A stretch of DNA of 64,000 bases from Eudromia elegans (Eukaryota; Chordata; Aves; Tinamiformes; Tinamidae), in assembly GCA_003342815.1 (NCBI GenBank), contig PTEX01000003.1, positions 818,338-882,337 on the forward strand. Direction: 5' to 3'. Positions 1-11,514 of this stretch are shown here, piece after piece. Position 1 is the stretch's first letter. Each line of letters starts with the position of its first letter. A program made the position numbers and the translations under genes. A model generated the notes under the pieces. The model made no database searches and was not told where the DNA came from. It was given only the letters and a program-made list of their open reading frames with translations.

Positions 1-75
1 GATAGACAACGTAAGTTCATATACTTAAATCAGCAACACATGAAGCAGCTTAGGGAAAAGATGACTTTTATCCTA

Positions 76-102
76 GGCTCTCTTTCTTTCTTTCTCTCCC
101 GC
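76..102. repeat. Short (CTTT)n pyrimidine tract
   Basis: A run of CTTT/CTCTC units ending in CCCGCC. It is a simple low-complexity tract with no coding or RNA signal nearby. Confidence 0.7.
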
Positions 103-434
103 CCAAGCCACAACCAGGTTTTCCTGTTCTGAAGGCTGTCTCCTCTGTGCATTCTTCGTTGGCGTAGATGTAGCTGAGGAAACATGAAGAGAGCTGCAGA
201 AAAAATCTGAACTGGGGCATCATGGAGCTAGGCAGGTTCAATCAGCTTGTCAAAGCCGAATGGTGTTGCAGGCAGACTGCTGCTCATACCCAGCTAGCTT
301 CGGAACCAGAACACAGTGAGCACGGGATTTGGCACAGGGAATTTACCATTGCAGTCACTAACCTAATTCCTACTGAATTAAATTATCAAACTACTTTTCT
401 AACAAGTTGCAAGATTCTTTTTCTTTTCTTTTTT

Positions 435-544
435 NNNNNNNNNNNNNNNNNNNNNNNNNNNNNNNNNNNNNNNNNNNNNNNNNNNNNNNNNNNNNNNNNN
501 NNNNNNNNNNNNNNNNNNNNNNNNNNNNNNNNNNNNNNNNNNNN
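435..544. other. Assembly gap (110 N)
   Basis: A run of 110 undetermined bases, directly preceded by a T-rich tract (TTCTTTTTCTTTTCTTTTTT). The gap probably marks an unsequenced or collapsed polypyrimidine or repeat stretch. Any open frame drawn through it (about 222-578) is an artefact of reading through N. Confidence 0.99.
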
Positions 545-3415
545 TAAGATTAAGGTACACCGAATTACCTTAAAATAGTTGCTATTTAGCTAAATAAAGA
601 GTCTTTCTTCCCAAAACAAATTTCTCTACATTTTTTAAGACTTCATGCATATTCTGACTGAGTTTCCAGTACAGAAACTCTTACAGTAGTTTAGAGAACT
701 GATACTCCAAATTGTTGTGAATATCCAGAAGGAACACTTTTACTGTTGCTGTCCAAGATCCTCCTAAACGATTGATTAGTTATTCAATACCATTGTAAAA
801 CTATGTTGAAAGGAATCTACACCAAAGCAGATTTTTGATAATGGTAGTGCTTAAAGACGGCCCACCAGACAAATTCCAAAATAGAAACAGAATTAAACAA
901 GTAGCAGAGAGGCCACTCCACGCCATTGTCAATACTGTATTTTAGAGGAGATGTGTACTTTGCAGAGCTGAACCATTACAATGTATCATCTCAAATAAAA
1001 CAATGAATTAAAAAAAAAATAAAAAGAAGAAGAAGAATGAAACTTTTAAACTTCAGTTGTTTCCTCAGTATTTTCTGTAAATCTTAAAAGGCATGATAAC
1101 CAGTATTATTGTGCTAAGTATTATCTATTCAGATAGGCGATACAGTCCTTTCCTCCACAAGCCCATGTTCTTATAAGCACTTGAAGATCCTATAAATACT
1201 TGTTTTAACAAAGCAGAAACATATTCAGAAGCATTCTTGAAGCCTCTCCTGCCATGGTGGGGAGAGGGGAGGTTCTGGAAATTTTATCATGCAACTATAG
1301 TACATCAGAGAAATGCTGGCTATTTTTTCATAAAAGATATAAGGCCTTTTCATCTCATCTCTTTCTTGTATGTATCATGAAACCAGAGGATCTCATTTTC
1401 TCTCTTTGCACAGATTACACATTTAATGTCAAACAGTTTACTAATTAGTCCAAAGCTAAAATGAAACCTATATTCATAGAGGTAGATGAAGGTTCATTTA
1501 TTCCTTGCTCTCAGGGCTCTGACACTTGAAGAAGGGTAAGAGGAGGAGCAGCGGAAGGGGTGAAGACATCTTCAAAAAATGGTTTGCTTCCAAATACCCT
1601 AATTCCCATTAGAAGCATACAACTACTTTATCTTTCTTCTTTTGCCATTAATTACAAATAAATTCATCTTTCTCTTGTGAAGCCTGAAGTTTGTTGTTGT
1701 TGTTAGATGAGTTGCATTCAAACTCCAACAAAAAAGATGAAGCCAACATTGAAATTCATCTCACAGTCCAGAATTTACTTAACGGCCAGCCTGTGCGCTG
1801 TGATAAACGGAATGATGATCCGGCAACATGTCTTTATCCATGGTTTGCTTTAATTAACGCCGGCTTGTTTGTTGAAAAGATGATTAATATGCCAATGAAA
1901 ATTGCATAATTGAATACCACAACACTGGCACAATCAGAAAGACACATGCAGTTTTTTGATTAACATTTATTATTATTATTATTATTATTGTGTGTTTTAA
2001 TGTACTCTTCTCACTATGAAATGATGCAGTTTTTGACCGAAGAGGTGAAGAAAAGCTGGGTTAAGTGCAGGATCCTCCATGGGCAAAAAAAACCATATAA
2101 TGCACTTTAATGATGTAGAAACAGTTCCTCGCTAAAGCAGCCATTTTTCCAAAATCAAAACAGAAGAAGAAGCACCTCAGCACAAAAGAAAATATGGGGG
2201 AAAAAAAACTAAAACAAAAATCTTCAAGACAAACAACAAGAATAAAAAAGGCAATGCCCATACGAGAAAAATAAATGAAATTAGTACAGAAAATGGAACC
2301 AGTAAATTCAGTATTGTAGGAATTAGTCCAGGGGAAGCAGATGAAAGTTTTTCATGGACAGAAAGATTAAGGAACTTCAGTTCCAAAATCGCTCATGTAT
2401 TACAGTAGCAAAACACTGAAAATAAGAAAAATAAAACACCATCCCTTTCTAGAGCTTCATCTGAACAACAGCTCTGATCGCACTTTATAGAACATATCCA
2501 TTGGGTAAATCCATGTTATGGCCGGCAAACAGTGTCAATAAGGTAGCTTATAAGTGGACTAGTTTTTCTTTTATCTATTCATTGGTATTATTAGTAGTAC
2601 TACTTTCCTCCTTACTATCCAACTCAATGTGGATGGTATTAATAGCGATCCTCATGCAAAGACTTACTTTTAAGAGGCTGGATCATTCTTTTCGCTATAA
2701 AATTCAGATTTGCACACAAATTCAATATGAAATAAAACAGGTCTGTAAATAACCTCAGCCATTTTGGAAATCAGCATTTTGCAAACTTGTGAGCTCAGGT
2801 AAGCTACAAAACTTCACAGAGTTCTCCCACACAATCAGCATCTATGTACTGATTGCTTACTTTCCCCAGCACTTTAAGCAGGCATAATTTTCTGATAACT
2901 GAAGTTCTGTAATTTAGATTAATAAATACTTCCATAGGAATTTGCACAAAGCAAATACCTCTGCACCTTTACTATCATCAAATAATAGCAAGGAAAGATT
3001 CCCACTTATTTTTTCCTACAAAAACAAACAAGAACAAGAACAATAAAAACAGATGAAGAGAGAGTTCCTCAAGAACTATTTTTTAGGGACTCTCTCACAT
3101 TGCCTTTAGACAGAGGAAAGTATAAAAACTCCCTCAGGAAAGGACCATGCACTCCAGGTGCAGCCTCTAACACTTGCTGTGAGTCAGGGGTGATCATGCA
3201 AGGTGCTTCTACTCAAAGCAGTTCCCAAGCTAGAGTCAAGTAGAGAGAGCGGAGCAGATAATAGAGCCTTATAGAGGATGACTATGTAGAGAGTAAAGGA
3301 TGTCCTTCTGCTTCATCCTCCATGGCCATTTGTTCTCCTCTCTGCTCTAACCACAGATTCCTCAGCACTTTGAGAAAAAATGTATGCATACTAAAGGAAG
3401 AAAATTCACAGCAAT
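545..3415. other. Intronic sequence without recognised genes
   Basis: AT-rich intronic DNA. Apart from the ATT microsatellite at 1968-1989 I see no repeat family, RNA gene or coding exon. Short open frames here (for example near 1691 and 2501) lack any recognisable motif. Confidence 0.6.
1968..1989. repeat. (ATT)n trinucleotide microsatellite
   Basis: About seven perfect ATT units in a row (TTATTATTATT...). A short simple repeat, probably length-variable. Confidence 0.9.
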
Positions 3416-4157
3416 TATAGAATCATATAACCATTAAGATTGGAAGGGATCTCTAGAGATCATCTAGCCCAACCGCCTTGCACACACAGGGTCACCTAGA
3501 GCATATGGCACAGAGTTGAGTACAAAAGGGTTTTGAAGATCTCCGGAGAAGGAGACTCCACCACCTCTCTGGGCAGCCTGTTCCAGGGCTCTGTCTCCCT
3601 CACTGTCAAGAAATTTTTCCTTCAGTTCCTGTGGAACTTTTGATGCTTCAGTTTGTGGCCATTTCCTCTAGTCACTGGCCACCACTGAAAAGAGGCTGGA
3701 TCCATCCTCTTCACTCTCTCCCTTGAAGTATTTACAGACACTGACAAAGTCCTCTCTCAGCCTTCTCCAGGCTGAACACGCCTAGCTCTCTCAGCTTTTC
3801 TTCATAGGGCAGATGTTCCAGGCCCCTGACTATCCACATAGTCCTGTGCTGGACACTTTCCAGTAGTTCCACATCTCTCTTGCACTGGGGAGCCCAGAAC
3901 TGCACACAGTACTCGAGGTGCGGCCTCACCAGGGCTGAGTAGAGGGGCAGGATCCCCTCCCTTGACCTAAATGTACCCCAGTATCCCATTGGCCTTCTTG
4001 GCCACGAGGGCACACTGCTGCCTCATGGTCAACTTGTCATCCACCATGACGCCCAGGTCCCTCTCTGCAGAGCTGCTCTCCAGAAGGTCAGTTCCCAGCC
4101 TGTACTGACGCATGGGGTTATTGCTCCCCAGGTGCAGCACCTTGCACTTGGCCTTGT
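3416..4157 (-). mobile_element. CR1 LINE, 5'-truncated, 3' end intact
   Basis: A chicken-repeat-1 (CR1) non-LTR retrotransposon copy in minus orientation, about 740 bp long. Read on the minus strand it begins near AAGGCCAAGTGCAAGGTGCT and runs through the C-terminal part of the reverse transcriptase ORF. Recognisable pieces are [37 protein letters not shown] and [20 protein letters not shown]. It then continues through the 3' UTR to the GGTTGG...GATCATCT-type region and a short ATTATAG/AATCATAT end at about 3416. A TAG and a frameshift lie near position 3970 (ILGYI then stop), so it is dead. The 5' truncation is the usual result of incomplete reverse transcription. Domain similarity is well preserved, so this copy is younger than those at 7190 and 9330. 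The open frame at 3732-4013 is this remnant, not a host gene. Confidence 0.95.
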
Positions 4158-5076
4158 AAGGGGAAAGTTCTAAGCAAAAGCTCCAGGAAGGGCTTCTTCC
4201 AGCTAAGAGAGAAGGCTAAGAGCATCTCCTGCTTAAGGAGATGCTGATTTTCCAGTCTGGAGTTTACTTTGGAGGTTATTTAAGCTCCTTTACATTTTCA
4301 ATTCAGAAAATACTACAAGGGAGAAAAAATGATCTTTTTCTTTCTGAAAGAAAGCTCGTGTACTTCCTACCCTACCTCGTACAACTAATGAAGGCCCTTT
4401 ACCTTATTAAGAGACATCAGAGTTAAGAAATAGCATAATCGATCATTTTAATTACAGACAGAGAATTACACAACTGAAAAATGTCAAAATTAAAAGAACA
4501 AGACACTTGGCAAATATTTGATTGTTGAAAAGGTACAACTATTACCGTAAAACAACAGAACAACAAAAACAAAAAGAAATACTTGATCAAAACCCAATCA
4601 CGTTAGCAAATGAACTACCTGAACTGAAGGCACTTTCTTAGATACAAAATAATAGAATAACACTAGCACACTAAAAGCTAACAACCAACGAGGAATTCAA
4701 ACTTCTAGCAATACATTTTGCAGGTCTCACTATTCTATATATGACAATAGAGGAATAGACTGCAGTTTGTTTAAAAATACTTATCATATTTTTACATCTA
4801 CTCTAGATGTTTGTTTGTTTTCTTAGACTTAGCCGTAACAGCCGTTCTGGAAGATTTTAGCATAAATTTAAGCTTTTCTTAACTTTTTATACAACAACCA
4901 TAATTCAAAAATCTAACAACTTAGTCTTCCATAGAGTTGCAAAAGAAGTAAGATAAGAGGATATAAGCAAGAAATTCAAGCACAGTAACAAACTTTTTTT
5001 TTTTTATGCCAAAGAAACCAGAGATCATCAGATTAAATAATTCAGATTAAAATATTTAAATACATTAAACAAAATG

Positions 5077-5110
5077 TTGTCATTCCCTGTCCTAACACTG
5101 GGAATGACAA
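5077..5110. repeat. Inverted repeat, 11-bp arms
   Basis: TTGTCATTCCC (5077-5087) and GGGAATGACAA (5100-5110) are perfect reverse complements separated by 12 bases. A related GGAATGACAGGGAAT occurs at about 5261-5275. It could form a small stem, but no promoter, terminator or RNA-gene context is visible. Confidence 0.75.
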
Positions 5111-6797
5111 ACTGTGGAGCTCACTAGTACAGGGTAGTGTGAAGACCAAAGGCACATCAATAACAAAAATGTATAAACGGAAAATTCATCAAAATTATCA
5201 AATGCAAATGTGAATATATGACTTCTGTTTGAGCACAAAGTGCAGAATATCAGACGTCTAGGAATGACAGGGAATATTACTATGCAATTGCCCTGTTCCT
5301 ATTACAATTTACCCATTACTGGTCATTGCTATAGACAATTATGCTTCTAAATGGACCTAGACTACTCATTAGAGCCTAAATTAATTTCTTATTAAAATAT
5401 CTAGTATCCTGAATTTGTATCTTTTGCACAAATTTGTCTTCTACAGCCTTAAAATCTTACTATTCTTCTCTGGAATTTTCAAATTTGTCATTATTTTCCT
5501 GCTCTTCAGATCCATGAAACCTTGAATAAAAGTGGCTCAGTCTCACTTCACCCACTGACATAGTGTATGAATTTCAGACAAACAAAATAAACATACATTT
5601 TTTTTCTAAGCATGTCTTTCTCAACTTATTATTATACTAAGAAACTTATTAAGATAATTAGTGATGTTATTAAGTAAAGCAAATAAACAAATCCTTACCA
5701 AGAACAGACCTCTCTATATCACTGCCAGATGGTGCCCTAAAAATTCAATCCTCTATTATTTTATGAGAGCTTTTTGTTTATGATTTTTGAGCCAGGTATA
5801 CTCCATGTGATTGTGTTCTCATGTACGCCTGTATTTAATCAGTTTGGAAGTGTGGTTTCATAGAGATCAGATGTTTTATATAAATAATTCAGTTTTAAAA
5901 TATCTAACGTGTCAGGTAAGAGTTTTTTTCTTTTTTTTTTTTTCTTCCAGAAATGAGTGCATATCACTCATGATGCCACCTTCATCCACGGAAAAGGCCG
6001 TCAACCATTCACTCCCCCTCCGTGAACCAACTTTAAAGGACTAGTTTTCTGAATAACCTCTTCGTGAATCAGTGGCAGGCTCAATATACAGCCTATCTGA
6101 TTTCTGGGCTTATTTTCCTAAGTATTTCTTTTGCTGCTTTCCTGGAATAGAGTCAAGATTGTAGGCCAGGTTAATAAAACAAATTACTTTGATTGTTCAA
6201 TTATTTCCTTAACAATTCTGATATAAACTGCCATGTCTGTGAACATTACCAATTTCTAGTATTCCTATGCATGTTCTTCTTTATTTTGCAATGTTTTGCA
6301 CTATTATTTCAATATACTGTTTTTAAAAGATTTACTTTAAAAATTAACTCTTTTCTAGCTGCTATAGGCTCATTCTTACAACTGTTCTAAAGAAGTTAAT
6401 GTTGTACTAATAATTTAGAAAGAGAAACAGGGTGATTTTTCTAATAGGTCTGACAGTCTGACACTGGTATATGGTAAAACAGTGGAATAGATGTTATATA
6501 GATTTATTAATTAAGAATTTAATAAGAGTAATAAAATTAGCGCCAATTAGCATGTGCTTACAATACTAACCTGGTATCTTATCTTAACAAAATTATGTTT
6601 AGTTGATAAAAATCATAGGTTAGTGCTATTATATTGCTCTTGTGTACAGATTTAATGTTATTCCATTTTATATAGGGATAAGGCATCTATATTAAAAATA
6701 AAACTTAGTAGAAGATGGATAAATGATAAATATGAAAATGAGCACTTATCACTGATTGGATACATTGCTGGTAAAGTGTGGAAAACATTGGTTCTGA

Positions 6798-6821
6798 ACT
6801 AAGACTAAGACTAAGACTAAG
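6798..6821. repeat. (ACTAAG)4 hexanucleotide tandem repeat
   Basis: Four perfect copies of ACTAAG in tandem, followed by a degenerate unit (AATAAAG). Confidence 0.9.
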
Positions 6822-7189
6822 AATAAAGAATCAAAACAATTAATGATAAAAGTCTGGACAGTAAAGCAAGCGGAGAAGAGTAACTAACAAAGAAGGCTGA
6901 TACAGGACAACATAATGAGCCTGTAATCCAACCTCAATGAGAGTGTTTTTTAACATAGTAGAAGAAGTACCCTCAGGACCAAATACTGTGGGATATATCC
7001 ATAACAGTAGGATAGGTAAGGGACTCTATTCTGAGAAGCACTAGCTATGAAAAAATGCTTGGAGATTCAAGCCTGGACAAGGGCTAAACAGGATTGCAGA
7101 GCTGAATACTATCAACAAAAGTGGTAACACTTATATAAACAGCAGCAGTAGAAAGACATATGACAAAGCAGTAGAAAGGTTCTATCAAC

Positions 7190-7560
7190 TGGGTAAGACG
7201 ACATCGTCACCAATCTACCAGAGTTGTGCCTCCTGTGGTTCTGTTGACCTCTTTCCAAGATGAAACTTGAAAACTTCAAGCAGGTTCAAAAGAAATTAGA
7301 GTAACTAGAAGTCCAGGCAGATACCTTATGGTAAAAGAATCAAGACATTAAATATCCTTAGCCTATTAAGAAGACTGTTATGTTTTCGCATGTTAGAATG
7401 TATTCACATCCAAGAGAGGAAAAGAAATATTCTTCATCAAGCAAAGATACTGCAAAGATGCTAGAAAATGTATGAAAACTGCAGACACAAATTTACACTC
7501 AAGCTGGGCATTATTAGCAGAATTAGCAAACATTGAATCAAATTGGCATAACAGATTCTT
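7190..7560 (+). mobile_element. Probable ancient, highly diverged CR1 fragment
   Basis: On the plus strand the order of short matches follows the 3' third of old CR1/L3-type LINEs. First comes AGATACCTTATGGTAAAAGA...TCCTTAGCCTATTAAGAAGA, resembling the YEERLRELGLFSLEKRR-coding segment. Then comes an ACATCCAAGAGAGGAAAAGAA segment, then ATTGGCATAACAGATTCTTCCTAGAAAGT, resembling the 'ggaacarcctncc' segment. All frames are broken. Divergence is high and the call is based on remembered consensus, so it is tentative. Limits are approximate. Confidence 0.4.
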
Positions 7561-7611
7561 CCTAGAAAGTTTATTTTCACAACATTAGGCCTCTAATGGC
7601 AATGGTTCCTA

Positions 7612-7745
7612 GAGGCAGGTAACGGAGTGCCATAGGGTCCACGCTAGGAAAGGTGCCATTTAACATCTTTATCAATAATTTAGAGGATAATGTGAACTCT
7701 CACCAAATGTGCAGGTAATACCAAACTGGGAGAAAGAGTCCAATT
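7612..7745 (+). mobile_element. CR1 LINE fragment, reverse transcriptase core
   Basis: Plus-strand remnant of the CR1 reverse transcriptase. GGTAACGGAGTGCCATAGGG aligns with the 'VTSGVPQGS' region. It is followed by a segment encoding PFNIFINNLEDNV and then, after a frame change, the 'LSKFADDTKLG' region (CAAATGTGCAGGTAATACCAAACTGGG). The FADD catalytic motif is destroyed by indels. It ends abruptly near 7745. It lies downstream of a fragment that looks like a later part of CR1, so the two are either separate insertions or rearranged. Confidence 0.8.
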
Positions 7746-9039
7746 GACACACACAACTGTTCTTAAAGCAACTTGTATGTTTATCAATGCACAGATTTCG
7801 AGCTGAAAAACTCTGTGAGAATGTAGATGATAGAAAAATATCAAATGCTAACATAACACTTAGCTGTTCCTTCATTTTCTCTGAAAAAAAAAGAATCAGG
7901 AAGACTGAAGAAAAGAATAAGTTTATTTTTAAAAATTCTAAATGTGTAGTATCTCTCTGAAGCCTCTGATTCAGCTCCTCATGGTGCGTTTGAACACTTT
8001 CACACATTTTACGTACTTAAGTCCTATAAAAACAATATCATCGAAAGTTCGGCATCAACTATTTAATTGTTTTCATTTGAAGAGCTGTTCCTTTGTTTTT
8101 TTAACTTAATATGGTTCTGAAAAGGTATAAGAGCTAGAAAAATGTCTATGTCACATATTCCTAATAAGTCTGGACCTTTAGTGAAGTTTAGGGTGAATTT
8201 ACATTTTTGTAATAGGCAAAAATCATCCTATAAATATCAATTACATTGCCTCAGAAGCCTAGAAAGTGATAAGTTTTTACCCTGAGATGTAAATCTGTAA
8301 AAAATATGAAAAATATAGCTATTTTTTTTTAGAATTCCTTGGTTATAAACATGATTTCTACGGACTTGATAATCTACCATCCTCAGTAACTGTAATTTCT
8401 GCTGCTCAGTGCATAGGAGAAAAATTTTGTAACTACAGGCCTTTCAAGCATGGCAGAAAAAACTTTGTCATGCAAATTTACAGAAGAGTTACTCAGAGTC
8501 ATGTAACAGCTCCATGGCAAAGAAAATAAGTTTTAAGACACCAAAACATTGCAGGTAAAAATAATATTTTTCCTGCATTTAAAGAAATCTTGATACTTTT
8601 CATTCTTATTTGTAAATTCACTAAAAAATCTTCCCTATAAAACCTCAAAAATAATTTCCATATTGTTTCTCTGTATTAAATATTAAGTATATTAAATATA
8701 CTAACAAATACTTACAAAAAATGTATCCTGAAAATATTCCCTGATATTGAGTAGGGCATTTGGTATACATTCAAATACATTTGATGGAAAAAAATAGTAT
8801 CAAACTAAATATATATTTCAATAAAATGAGTTATTTTTTAAATCAGAGGAACAGAATTTAATTCAATTATCTTTTCACGTATTTTATTTATATCATTTCA
8901 TGATCTAGCAAATTAAATAGAAATAAGAGCAGAGTTACTGACATGAAAGTCATGAATTTGCAAATGGGAGAAGCTACAGTTGGTACTCTGATAACATCAA
9001 GGAGCAAAACCAAATCAGGAAAAAACTTAAGCACATACT

Positions 9040-9329
9040 TGGATTATGAGGGTCATTCAGTGTTAGCTGTCTAAACTGTAGTTAGGGTTAACTTCAGCTG
9101 TCTAAAAACTACATGTCAGGTTTAAGATATTCATCTAGGTTCTCTCTGTACTAAACTGAGACACATTTTCAGAGGTAAAATTACCCCTCTCTTGTAGATA
9201 CCTATCTCAAAATGGAAGGAGTCAAGGTGCTTATCTCTCTCCATTGACTAAAGACTACCTTAAACTAACTTTTAGATGCCCAAAGTTAGATAAGATAAAA
9301 TTAAAGGAACTTCTAAGTATTTTCTGGAA
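9040..9329. repeat. Possible unidentified repeat 5' of the CR1 at 9330
   Basis: The sequence contains paired motifs AGCTGTCTAAAC (9065-9076) and AGCTGTCTAAAA (9096-9107), an AGTTAGGGTTAACTT palindrome-like core, and a TTTAGATGCCCAAAGTTAGATAAG stretch. The texture suggests an old dispersed element rather than unique sequence, but I cannot name a family or set its limits. Confidence 0.25.
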
Positions 9330-10443
9330 CTGTTCTAACTTGGAGTTGAAACTAGGGAGGGATTTGAAGGGCAGTAGAAAATACTTCTGTAAGTACATGG
9401 CCTGCAAAAGGAAAATGAAAGAAAACATGGGAGACCTATTCAGTGAGACAGAGGCCATAGTGATGAAGGACATGAAAAAGGCTGGGGTAATAAATGCCTC
9501 AGGTTGAGCATTCCCTTTCTCATTTCCTTCCTCATGCCAGAGGGGTTTGCTTTCTGGCTTTACCGGCTCCTGAGTCTAGTGAATCTTGGCCTGAGTCTTG
9601 GCCACCCACGGGACCAGAAGACTAAGCCAGGGTCCCCTTAAGCACCTTGGACATATACAAGTCCATGGAACCAGTCACGCTGCATTCAAGAGTACTGAGG
9701 AGGCCAGCCAACGTCACTGCAGTGTCATTCTCTACCAGCTTTGAAATGCTGTGGCACCTGGGGCAATGGGGAGGAAGGGAGAGAAAGAGAAGAGGTCCCC
9801 CACATACACTTACACCTAGCAGTAGAAAAGCTGAGCGTGTGTCCTCAATGTGTTCTTGCAGTAATGAAGGAAAGCTGCAACCTGGGCTGCATTACTAAAA
9901 GTAGCAGGACGATGGAAGTGGCTGGTGGGACCACACCTGGAATGCTGCATCCAGTCTGGGGCTCTTCAGCACATGGCAGACATAAACACACTAGAGTGAG
10001 CCTGGTGGAGTATCATCAAGATTGTCATCAGGCTGAAGTGAGGGTGGTTGAGAGAGCTGCAAATGTTATGAAGAGGTTAAGGGAGTTCTCTGGCTGCTGT
10101 CTTCAAAAACCCAAAAGGAGAGAAGACAAAGACACCTTTCTGTTAGAGGCGTCCAGTGCAAGAAAAGAAGCAAGACACAATTTGCAAAAAGGGAAATTTT
10201 AACTAAATATTAGGGAAAAATATTTTTCCTACTAAGGGTAGTGGAAAAATGAAGAGTTCAGCAAGAAAGTAAAAAATGGAATATTGCTAAAAAAGGCACA
10301 GGGTCTCCATCTCTGGAGATACTCAAAATTTGACTTGGCAAGGTCCCAAGCAGTCTGCTCTAAGCAGGTCCAGCTTTGAGAAAGTGGGTTGACTAGATGA
10401 CCTTTGGAGATGCCTTCTAATCTAAATTATTCTGTGATTCTAA
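9330..10443 (+). mobile_element. CR1 LINE, older copy with internal deletion
   Basis: Plus-strand CR1. The 5' part (about 9350-9760) matches the region upstream of and into the reverse transcriptase: 'AAAACATGGGAGACCTATTC', 'ATAGTGATGAAGGACATGAA' and 'TACAAGTCCATGGAACCAG'. Most of the palm domain is missing, and the sequence resumes near 9820 with 'AGCTGAGCGTGTGTCCTCAA' and 'GGGCTGCATTACTAAAAG', then the '[13 protein letters not shown]' homologue (GTGGGACCACACCTGGAATG). From about 10160 the 3' UTR follows (TTGCAAAAAGGGAAATTTTA, GGAGATACTCAAAATTTGAC, TTGACTAGATGACCTTTGGA), ending with ATTATTCTGTGATTCTAAAT. Many stops and indels. The open frames at 9244-9507 and 9647-10202 are parts of it. Older than the copies at 3416 and 13880. 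Confidence 0.92.
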
Positions 10444-11489
10444 ATAATAATATTATTCCTAGTTATTAATTAATAACTATTATTTAATAATTGATGCATT
10501 AATACTTAATGTCTCCCTAAATCAAGGCTCTCCTGGATGAGAAAGTCTAATTACGTTTTAAAAACATATTATCAGTGAAATGAAAATTCCTTGCATAGTA
10601 GTTATCTAAATAAAAAGTGCAGCCTTCCTCTTACTCATAACTTATGTCAGTTACTCATGCTTTTCCTTCTCCCGACATGTAAAAAACAGTTTTTCAATAT
10701 AAGTGAGAACTAAAGACAAGGTCAAGATTTGGTAATTTAGTTCTTAATTGAAGTTCAGTAGAATATAAGTAACAACATCAAAGAAAAGGATGCAGAAAAT
10801 TCAGACTTCAACTGTTCCTTATCATTACATATACCTAGAAGTATCTCTCTATACTGATTTCTTAGGTATTCAAACTCAAATGCAATTTCATCCTGGTAAG
10901 GTAGGTGTATTTCCCTCCAAAACTATCAAAATGCAGAGACAAAGCGAAGAAGGTTTTGCCCTATTCTCAGGGCAAACCCAACAAACCTGAAACAGGGTGA
11001 AGTACAGCACAGAGCATAGCTGCTACGTTTGTTTTCATGATGGACCTTGCAATTGTTGACCACCATTTTAGGAAAACTCTCTGATCTAGAAATTGGGATG
11101 CTTGGCTCCCATTTTGGCTCTGCTGGAGCAGATCCCAACCCACATCTTTCACCTCCAAAAATAATTCTTAAAAGGGACGGGGAAAAAATCTTCATTAACC
11201 CTGTGTGTTCACTCACTTAAAATGCATGATTTTTGTGGCCTAGTGGTTATGGTTACTATCTGAAGATAGAGATATTTGCATTTATGCATCTTCTCTCAGT
11301 ATTTTGCAAACGTTTTATTATAGGCGATAAATCCCAATTTTGAAAGCACAGACAAGAACCCAGCACTTTCCCATCCTAACTGGATGCCCTCATCTCAAGG
11401 CTACCAAACCCACGAAACTAACATAATTAGAAGGAGGGGGAGAGACTATAAAATTGATTTGTTTGAAATAAGCACAGAGTCTTCTTAAA

Positions 11490-11514
11490 GAGAAAAAAAA
11501 AAAGAAAGAAAAAG
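11490..11514. repeat. A-rich tract
   Basis: AGAGAAAAAAAAAAAGAAAGAAAAAG-type low-complexity purine tract. No associated retroposon body is visible upstream. Confidence 0.7.

Larger units (their letters stand above)
4158..7189. other. Intronic sequence without recognised genes
   Basis: AT-rich DNA carrying an 11-bp inverted repeat (5077-5110) and the ACTAAG tandem repeat (6798-6821). A T-rich tract followed by CTTCCAG at about 5924-5950 mimics a plus-strand splice acceptor, but no coding frame follows it. Confidence 0.6.

Noticed and set aside
222-578. 118-codon open frame
   Set aside because: About a third of it is the N gap; the rest has no motif.
5924-5953. Strong splice-acceptor lookalike on the plus strand (T-rich tract then CTTCCAG)
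   Set aside because: No matching donor or coding similarity downstream, and it is antisense to ZFPM2.
9741-10202. 153-codon plus-strand open frame
   Set aside because: It lies within the decayed CR1 element at 9330-10443 and starts with TTG; it is out of the RT frame for most of its length.
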